Shown: one piece after another, positions 58,542-64,000 of the stretch
Position numbering within the stretch: position 1 is the first letter of the stretch
How the letters are laid out: the number at the start of each line of letters is the position of its first letter
NCBI RefSeq assembly: GCF_013386165.1
Contig: NZ_JACAOS010000028.1
Coordinates: 124,001 to 188,000 of the forward strand
DNA: 64,000 nucleotides
Direction: 5' to 3'
Origin: Pseudomonas gingeri
GTDB lineage: Bacteria > Pseudomonadota > Gammaproteobacteria > Pseudomonadales > Pseudomonadaceae
Translations under genes and position numbers: made by a program
Notes under the pieces: generated by a model
The model's database searches: none
Told to the model about the DNA's origin: nothing
The model's input: the letters and a program-made list of their open reading frames with translations, nothing else

Positions 58542-59209
58542 TCTCCAGCCTCCCCGTCGCCGATCAATCGGCCGCGTTGCAAGGTCAGCATGCGGTGGCG
58601 CATGCGAGCAATCAGAGCCAGGTCGTGGCTGGCGATCAGTACGCTGGTGCCCAGGCGGTTGATGTCTTCGAACACGCCCATGATTTCCGCCGCCAGGCGC
58701 GGGTCGAGGTTACCGGTGGGTTCGTCCGCCAGCAGCAGGGCCGGGCGATGGACGATGGCGCGGGCAATGCCGACGCGCTGTTGCTGACCGGTGGAGAGGT
58801 CGCCGGGGTAGAGGTCGGTCTTGTCCGACAGCGCCACGCGCTCCAGGGCCGAATCCACGCGTTTGACGATCTCGGCCTTGGACAGGCCGAGGATCTGCAA
58901 CGGCAAGGCGATGTTGTTGAACACCGTGCGGTCGAACAGCAACTGGTGGTTCTGGAACACCACGCCGATCTGCCGCCGCAGGAACGGAATCTGCGCGTTG
59001 CTGATCTGGCCCAGGTCCTGCCCGGCCAGCAGCAGTTTGCCGGTGGTCGGACGCTCCATCGCCAGAAGCAGGCGCAACAGGGTACTTTTGCCCGCGCCGG
59101 AATGCCCGGTCACGAACAGGAATTCACCACGACGCACCCGAAAGCTCAGTTCATGCAAGCCGACATGACCGTTCGGATAGCGCTTACCGACCTGTTCGAA
59201 ACGAATCAT
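58538..59209 (-). CDS. ftsE: Cell division ATP-binding protein FtsE
   Basis: This 223-residue ABC ATPase drives FtsX. It shows Walker A TGHSGAGKSTLLRLL (about 36-50), Q-loop VFQNHQLL, signature LSTGQQQRVGIARA, Walker B ALLLADEPTGNLD and the switch His in IASHDLAL. Overlaps both neighbours by 4 bases, giving strong translational coupling of ftsY-ftsE-ftsX. Confidence 0.98.
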   Translation of the reverse strand: MIRFEQVGKRYPNGHVGLHELSFRVRRGEFLFVTGHSGAGKSTLLRLLLAMERPTTGKLLLAGQDLGQISNAQIPFLRRQIGVVFQNHQLLFDRTVFNNIALPLQILGLSKAEIVKRVDSALERVALSDKTDLYPGDLSTGQQQRVGIARAIVHRPALLLADEPTGNLDPRLAAEIMGVFEDINRLGTSVLIASHDLALIARMRHRMLTLQRGRLIGDGEAGE

Positions 59210-60789
59210 GAACGCTCCCGCTCAGCGAAAAGGGCCTGGACAAAGGGTTCGGCTTCGAACGTGCGTAGATCGTCGATGCCTTCGCCGACGCCGATGTAAC
59301 GAATCGGCAGGCCAAACTGCTTGGCCAGGGCAAAGATCACCCCGCCCTTGGCGGTCCCATCGAGCTTAGTCAATGCCAGGCCGGTCAGCTGGACCGTCTG
59401 GTTGAATTGTTTGGCCTGGTTGATGGCGTTCTGCCCAGTCCCGGCATCGAGCACCAGCAGCACTTCGTGGGGCGCCTCGACATCGAGCTTGGCGATCACC
59501 CGACGGACCTTCTTCAACTCTTCCATCAGGTTGTCTTTGGTGTGCAGGCGACCGGCGGTGTCGGCGATCAGCACGTCGACCCCGCGCGCCTTGGCCGCCT
59601 GTACCGCGTCAAAGATCACCGAGGCCGAGTCGGCGCCGGTGTGCTGGGCGATCACCGGGATCTGGTTGCGTTCGCCCCAGACCTGCAATTGCTCCACCGC
59701 CGCCGCACGGAAGGTATCACCGGCCGCCAGCATGACTTTCTTGCCTTCGAGTTGCAGCTTCTTCGCCAGCTTGCCGATGGTGGTGGTCTTGCCGGCGCCG
59801 TTGACGCCTACGACCAGGATCACGAAAGGCTTCTGTTGCGAAACGATGTTCAGCGGCTGTTCGACCGGCTTGAGCATCGCGGTCAATTCGGCCTGAAGCG
59901 AGGCATAGAGCGCATCGCTGTCGGTCAACTGCTTGCGCGCGACCTTCTGGGTCAGGCTCTGGATGATCACCGAAGTGGCTTCGACGCCCACGTCGGCGGT
60001 CAGCAGACGGGTTTCCAGCTCTTCGAGCAGGTCGTCGTCGATGGCCTTCTTGCCCAGGAACAGGCTGGCCATGCCTTCGCCGATGCTGGCGCTGGTCTTG
60101 GACAGGCCCTGCTTGAGGCGGGTGAAGAAGCCGACCTTGGTTTCTTCGCTGACCGGCTTGGCCGGTTCGGCGACCACAGGCTCGGCCACCACGACAGCCA
60201 CCGGAGCTGGCGCAACCACGGGCGCCACGACTGGCGCAGGTGCCAGGACAGGTGCAGGTGCCAGTGCAGGTGCAGGTGCAGGTGCAGGTGCAGGTGCCAG
60301 TGCAGGTGCAGGTGCAGGTGCAGGTGCAGGTGCAGGTGCAGGTGCAGGTGCAGGTGCAGAGACTACCGGAGCTGGAGTTTCGGCAACCGGCACAATGACC
60401 GGCGCGGGCAGCGGTTCGGCGACGAACGGCTCTGGCGCAGCCACTTCGGCGACCGGCGGCACGGCGCCCAGCGGAATCGGCGGGGTGATATGCGGGGCCT
60501 GCACATCCTCGACCAGGGCGACCGGCTCTTCGGCCACCGGCAAACTCAGCCAGGGCTCATGCACCGGGGCAACCGGCGCGGCGGCGGGTGTTTCAACCAG
60601 CGCAGCGCTGACCGACAACGGCTCGGCGGCAACCGGCAACGCCTCGCTCACTGGCGCGGGCGTGGTCTCAGGGGTCGGTTGTGGCTGTTCGACGACGGCT
60701 TCCTGCGGTTTTTTACGCAGCCATCCGAACAGGCTTTTTTTCTCGCCAGCCGGGGCTGGGGTCTTCTTGTCGTCGTTGGAACCAAACAT
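59206..60789 (-). CDS. ftsY: Signal recognition particle receptor FtsY
   Basis: This 527-residue SRP GTPase receives ribosome-nascent chains at the membrane. The first 230 residues are an acidic, Ala/Pro/Val-rich A domain, including a long (PA)n tract encoded by a TGCAGG-type hexanucleotide array (about residues 145-185). The NG domain follows with EGMASLFLGKKAIDDDLLEEL, GVNGAGKTTTIGKLAKKL (G1), DTFRAAAVEQLQ, LIADTAGRLHTKDNLM (G3), LTKLDGTAKGG (G4). The A domain is not conserved between species and tolerates length change. Confidence 0.97.
   Translation of the reverse strand: MFGSNDDKKTPAPAGEKKSLFGWLRKKPQEAVVEQPQPTPETTPAPVSEALPVAAEPLSVSAALVETPAAAPVAPVHEPWLSLPVAEEPVALVEDVQAPHITPPIPLGAVPPVAEVAAPEPFVAEPLPAPVIVPVAETPAPVVSAPAPAPAPAPAPAPAPAPALAPAPAPAPAPALAPAPVLAPAPVVAPVVAPAPVAVVVAEPVVAEPAKPVSEETKVGFFTRLKQGLSKTSASIGEGMASLFLGKKAIDDDLLEELETRLLTADVGVEATSVIIQSLTQKVARKQLTDSDALYASLQAELTAMLKPVEQPLNIVSQQKPFVILVVGVNGAGKTTTIGKLAKKLQLEGKKVMLAAGDTFRAAAVEQLQVWGERNQIPVIAQHTGADSASVIFDAVQAAKARGVDVLIADTAGRLHTKDNLMEELKKVRRVIAKLDVEAPHEVLLVLDAGTGQNAINQAKQFNQTVQLTGLALTKLDGTAKGGVIFALAKQFGLPIRYIGVGEGIDDLRTFEAEPFVQALFAERERS
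60264..60360. repeat. Hexanucleotide microsatellite inside ftsY
   Basis: Bases 60301-60360 are nine perfect TGCAGG units plus TGCAGA, and further units with single-base interruptions run from 60264. Each unit encodes one Ala-Pro dipeptide on the minus strand. Six-base slips keep the frame, so the tract can vary between strains without inactivating FtsY. Confidence 0.9.
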
Positions 60790-60964
60790 GGAGGACGGCT
60801 ATCTCACGGTAGCGACGCGCCAAGGTGGCGCGCCGGCAAAATAATATTCTGATGCGTAACAGACTGCCTTTTGACCAGATTGTTCGCGCGCAACGCAGTA
60901 TCCTAGCACCTCCTCGCCCGCCGACGCTAAGATCACGCGGGCCGTACTACAGGTTTGAAAACGA

Positions 60965-62317
60965 ATGAATGCTCTAGCCCGCCGTGCCGCTGGCCTGTTG
61001 CTCAGCACGCTTTGTCTACCCCTGGCCGCCTTGGCCGCCGACCCGCAACCCACCCACGAATTCACCCTCGACAACGGCCTGAAGGTCGTGGTCCGCGAAG
61101 ATCACCGCGCCCCCGTGGTGGTTTCGCAGATCTGGTACAAAGTCGGTTCGAGCTACGAGACACCGGGCCAGACCGGCCTGTCCCACGCCCTGGAACACAT
61201 GATGTTCAAGGGCAGTTCCAAGGTCGGCCCGGGTGAAGCCTCGCTGATCCTGCGTGACCTGGGCGCCGAAGAAAACGCCTTCACCAGCGACGACTACACC
61301 GCCTATTACCAGGTCCTGGCCCGCGACCGCCTGAGCGTGGCCCTGGAGCTGGAAGCCGACCGCATGGCCACACTGCGCCTGCCGGCCGACGAGTTCAGCC
61401 GGGAAATCGAGGTAATCAAGGAGGAACGCCGCCTGCGCACCGACGACAAACCCATGGGCAAGGCCTTCGAGCGCTTCAAGGCGATGGCCTACCCGGCCAG
61501 CGGCTACCACACGCCGACCATCGGCTGGATGGCCGACCTCGACCGCATGAAAATCGAGGAGCTGCGCCATTGGTACCAGTCCTGGTATGTGCCGAACAAC
61601 GCCACCCTGGTGGTGGTCGGCGACGTCACCCCGGACGAAGTCAAAACCCTGGCCCAACGTTATTTCGGCGCCATCCCCCGGCGTGACACGCCGCCGGCAA
61701 AAATCCCGCGGGAACTGGATGAGCCGGGCGAACGCCTGATCACCCTGCACGTGAAGACCCAGTTGCCGAGCCTGATGCTCGCCTTCAACGTGCCGAGCTT
61801 CGCCACCGCCGAAGACAAGCGTTCGGTCACCGCACTGCGCCTGATCGCCGCCCTGCTGGATGGTGGCTACAGCGCCCGCCTGCCGTCGCAACTGGAGCGC
61901 GGCGAAGAGCTGATCTCCGGCGGCTCGTCGAGCTACGACGCCTACACCCGTGGCGACACTCTGTTCCTGCTCTCGGCCACCCCCAACAGCCAGAAGAAAA
62001 AGACCCTGGCCGATACCGAAGCCGGCCTCTGGCGCCTGCTCGACCAGTTGAAAACCCAGGCACCCAGCGCCGCAGAACTGGAGCGCGTGCGTGCCCAGGT
62101 GATCGCCGGCCTGGTCTACGAGCGTGACTCCATTACCAGCCAGGCCAGCGCCATCGGCATCCTGGAAACCGTCGGCCTGTCCTGGAAAATGATGGACACC
62201 GAGCTGTCCGACCTGCAAAGCGTCACGCCGCAGGATATCCAGAACGCCGCCCGTACCTATTTCACCCGCGAGCGCCTCAGCGTCGCCCATGTATTGCCCG
62301 AGGAGAGCGCCCAATGA
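60965..62317 (+). CDS. M16 zinc peptidase, catalytic subunit
   Basis: This 450-residue periplasmic protein has a signal peptide (residues 1-25) and the inverted zinc motif H74-A-L-E77-H78 in LSHALEHMMFKGSSKV, with the third ligand in the LELEADRMATL helix about 76 residues later. It matches PAO1 PA0372 by order. M16 pairs digest signal or misfolded peptides in a closed chamber formed by two subunits. Its partner overlaps it by 4 bases. Divergent from ftsY by 175 bp. Confidence 0.95.
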   Translation: MNALARRAAGLLLSTLCLPLAALAADPQPTHEFTLDNGLKVVVREDHRAPVVVSQIWYKVGSSYETPGQTGLSHALEHMMFKGSSKVGPGEASLILRDLGAEENAFTSDDYTAYYQVLARDRLSVALELEADRMATLRLPADEFSREIEVIKEERRLRTDDKPMGKAFERFKAMAYPASGYHTPTIGWMADLDRMKIEELRHWYQSWYVPNNATLVVVGDVTPDEVKTLAQRYFGAIPRRDTPPAKIPRELDEPGERLITLHVKTQLPSLMLAFNVPSFATAEDKRSVTALRLIAALLDGGYSARLPSQLERGEELISGGSSSYDAYTRGDTLFLLSATPNSQKKKTLADTEAGLWRLLDQLKTQAPSAAELERVRAQVIAGLVYERDSITSQASAIGILETVGLSWKMMDTELSDLQSVTPQDIQNAARTYFTRERLSVAHVLPEESAQ

Positions 62318-63804
62318 GTCAGTCCAAGGGGCCACGTTTCGTCCTGCTCGCCCTGACCTTTGCCGTCGCGGCGGGCGGTATCGGCTTTTATCTGTTCGAT
62401 TCGCGCAACTCCCAGGCCAGCCAGGCCCTGGACGCGGCCAAGTCCAGCCATAAATTGCAATCCCTGGCCGAGCTGGACGGCAAGGCACCGGCGCACCGCA
62501 CCCTCAACGTGCAGACCTGGAAAACCGCCGAAGGCGCCAAGGTGCTGTTCGTCGAAGCCCATGAACTGCCGATGTTCAACCTCAACCTGACCTTCGCCGC
62601 CGGTAGCAGCCAGGACGGCAACGCCGCCGGCCTTGCCGCCCTGACCAACGCCATGCTCAACGAAGGCGTGGCCGGCAAGGACGTCGGCGCCATCGCCCAG
62701 GGCTTCGAGGGGCTGGGCGCCGACTTCAGCAACGGTTCCTACAAGGACATGGCAATTGCTTCACTGCGCAGCCTCAGCGCCCCGGACAAACGCGAGCCGG
62801 CGTTGAAGCTGTTCGCCGAAGTGGTGGGCAAGCCGACCTTCCCCGCCGACTCCCTGGCACGGATCAAGAACCAGCTGCTGGCCGGTTTCGAATACCAGAA
62901 GCAGAACCCCGGCAAGCTGGCGAGCCTGGACCTGTCCAAGCGCCTGTATGGCGATCACCCTTACGCGCACCCTAGCGAAGGCACGGCCCAGAGCATCCCG
63001 CCGATCACCCTCGAGCAGTTGCGCGCCTTCCACGCCAAGGCCTACGCGGCCGGCAACGTGGTGATCGCACTGGTCGGCGACCTGTCGCGCACAGAAGCCG
63101 AAGGCATCGCCGCCCAGGTCTCCAGTGCCCTGCCCAAGGGCCCGGCCTTGCCGAAGATCGCCCAGCCGGAGGAACCGAAAGCCAGCGTCGGGCATATCGA
63201 GTTCCCGTCCAAGCAGACCACCATCCTCATGGCCCAACAGGGCATCGACCGCACCGACCCGGACTACGCGGCCCTGTCCCTGGGCAACCAGATCCTCGGC
63301 GGTGGCGGCTTCGGTACCCGGCTGATGAGCGAAGTCCGCGAAAAACGTGGCCTGACCTATGGTGTCTATTCGGGCTTCTCGCCGATGCAGGTGCGCGGTC
63401 CGTTCCAGATCAACCTGCAAACCCGCGCCGAAATGAGCGAAGGCACCCTCAAGCTGGTGGACGACGTGGTCGCCGACTACCTGAAAAACGGCCCGACCCA
63501 GAAGGAACTCGACGACGCCAAGCGCGAAATGGCCGGCAGCTTCCCGCTCTCCAACGCAAGCAACAGCAGCATCGTCGGCCAACTGGGCCTGATGGGTTTC
63601 TATGACCTGCCGCTCGACTACCTGGAAAATTTCGTCCAGCAGACCCAGGCGCTGACCATCGAGCAGATCAAGACCGCCATGAACAAACACCTGAGTGTCG
63701 ACAAGATGATCGTCGTCACCGCAGGCCCCACGGTACCGCAAAAGCCGCTGCCGCCACCGACTGACAAACCCGCCGAGCAGCCGCTCGGGGTCCCGGAGCA
63801 TTAA
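62314..63804 (+). CDS. M16 peptidase-like non-catalytic subunit
   Basis: This 496-residue M16-fold protein lacks HxxEH: the homologous position reads AALTNAMLNEGVAGK. It keeps the R/Y substrate-helping segment (EVREKRGLTYGVYSGF) of the C-terminal domain. An N-terminal helix PRFVLLALTFAVAAGGIGFYLF anchors it or serves as signal. In two-chain M16 enzymes one chain supplies the zinc site and the other the R-Y pair, so the two proteins likely form one heterodimer. The stop overlaps rsmD by one base. Confidence 0.94.
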   Translation: MSQSKGPRFVLLALTFAVAAGGIGFYLFDSRNSQASQALDAAKSSHKLQSLAELDGKAPAHRTLNVQTWKTAEGAKVLFVEAHELPMFNLNLTFAAGSSQDGNAAGLAALTNAMLNEGVAGKDVGAIAQGFEGLGADFSNGSYKDMAIASLRSLSAPDKREPALKLFAEVVGKPTFPADSLARIKNQLLAGFEYQKQNPGKLASLDLSKRLYGDHPYAHPSEGTAQSIPPITLEQLRAFHAKAYAAGNVVIALVGDLSRTEAEGIAAQVSSALPKGPALPKIAQPEEPKASVGHIEFPSKQTTILMAQQGIDRTDPDYAALSLGNQILGGGGFGTRLMSEVREKRGLTYGVYSGFSPMQVRGPFQINLQTRAEMSEGTLKLVDDVVADYLKNGPTQKELDDAKREMAGSFPLSNASNSSIVGQLGLMGFYDLPLDYLENFVQQTQALTIEQIKTAMNKHLSVDKMIVVTAGPTVPQKPLPPPTDKPAEQPLGVPEH

Positions 63805-64000
63805 TGGCCAGCCCATCGCGTCCCAGCAAGAAACCCGCTCACCCCCATAACGGTGTGAATCAACTGCGTATCATCGGCGGCGAATGGCGCAGCCGGCGCC
63901 TGAGCTTCCCGGATGTCCCGGGGCTGCGGCCGACCCCGGACCGTGTGCGCGAAACCCTGTTCAACTGGCTGGCGCCCTATGTCGCCGGGGCCAAGGTGCT
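63804..64000 (+). CDS. rsmD: 16S rRNA (guanine966-N2)-methyltransferase RsmD (3' end beyond window)
   Basis: Only the first 65 codons are present. QLRIIGGEWRSRRLSFPDVP and LRPTPDRVRETLFNWL are the family N-terminus and its TPDRVRE-type motif. RsmD methylates G966 of 16S rRNA on assembled 30S subunits. The start ATG overlaps the preceding stop in TAATG. The adjacent M16 pair-rsmD order is conserved (PA0370 in PAO1). Confidence 0.93.
   Translation, partial: MASPSRPSKKPAHPHNGVNQLRIIGGEWRSRRLSFPDVPGLRPTPDRVRETLFNWLAPYVAGAKV

Noticed and set aside
60264..60360. Repeat array considered as CRISPR or minisatellite locus
   Set aside because: Six-base units without spacers inside a coding frame; it is a microsatellite of ftsY.
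59407..60852. 481-codon open frame opposite ftsY with Cys/Arg repeats
   Set aside because: The repeats are the translation of the hexanucleotide array in another frame, not a metallothionein-like protein.

Overview
The window is a high-GC chromosomal segment from a fluorescent pseudomonad (Pseudomonas fluorescens group or close relative). The evidence is gene content and order that follow, from memory, the P. aeruginosa PAO1 block from about PA0432 down to PA0370 (sahH, metF, rhlE2, bioA, rsmE, pil-chp, gshB, tonB3, algH, yqgF, pyrR-pyrB-pyrC', pilU-pilT, yggS, proC, yggT, metX-metW, rdgB, hemW, trmB, thiG-thiS, mtgA, rpoH, ftsX-ftsE-ftsY, an M16 protease pair, rsmD), together with Pseudomonas-type REP doublets between many genes. 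I see no rRNA, tRNA, CRISPR array, insertion sequence or prophage.

Layout. 1-6 kb: end of an MFS exporter, an acyl-CoA thioesterase, then ahcY under an S-adenosylhomocysteine riboswitch and metF (methyl cycle), followed by a lineage-specific glycosyltransferase and a periplasmic binding protein. 6-14 kb: RNA helicase RhlE2 behind a long structured leader, yceI and cytochrome b561, bioA, rsmE, a hemolysin III/TrhA-type membrane protein and a two-gene ChrA chromate transporter. 14-22.7 kb: a complete malonate catabolism locus, mdcABCDEGH-madLM on the minus strand facing its LysR regulator mdcR. mdcB carries an in-frame REP doublet.

22.7-26.3 kb is the accessory part, with lower GC and different codon use. 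It holds two tandem paralogous genes of unknown function, each behind the same palindrome and separated by a scar derived from mdcA; a small Pseudomonas protein behind a strongly structured leader RNA; and a RhuM-family gene.

26.3-36.1 kb: the Pil-Chp chemosensory operon (pilG, pilH, pilI, pilJ, chpA, chpC) that in relatives controls type IV pili through cAMP. It lacks both adaptation enzymes (pilK, chpB), and ChpA is shortened. 36-43 kb: gshB, tonB3, algH, ruvX, pyrR, pyrB and a catalytically dead pyrC'. 43-53 kb: NlpC/P60 peptidase, pilU/pilT retraction motors, yggS-proC-yggT, metX-metW, rdgB-hemW. 53-64 kb: trmB, thiG and thiS split by an inverted-repeat element, mtgA, the rpoH-ftsX-ftsE-ftsY cluster with a hexanucleotide microsatellite in ftsY, the M16 protease pair, and the start of rsmD.

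The most rewarding places for a second look are the tandem-paralog cassette and its scar, the leader RNA at 24516-24594, the REP doublet translated inside mdcB, the pared-down Pil-Chp system, the element between thiS and thiG, and the ftsY repeat tract.
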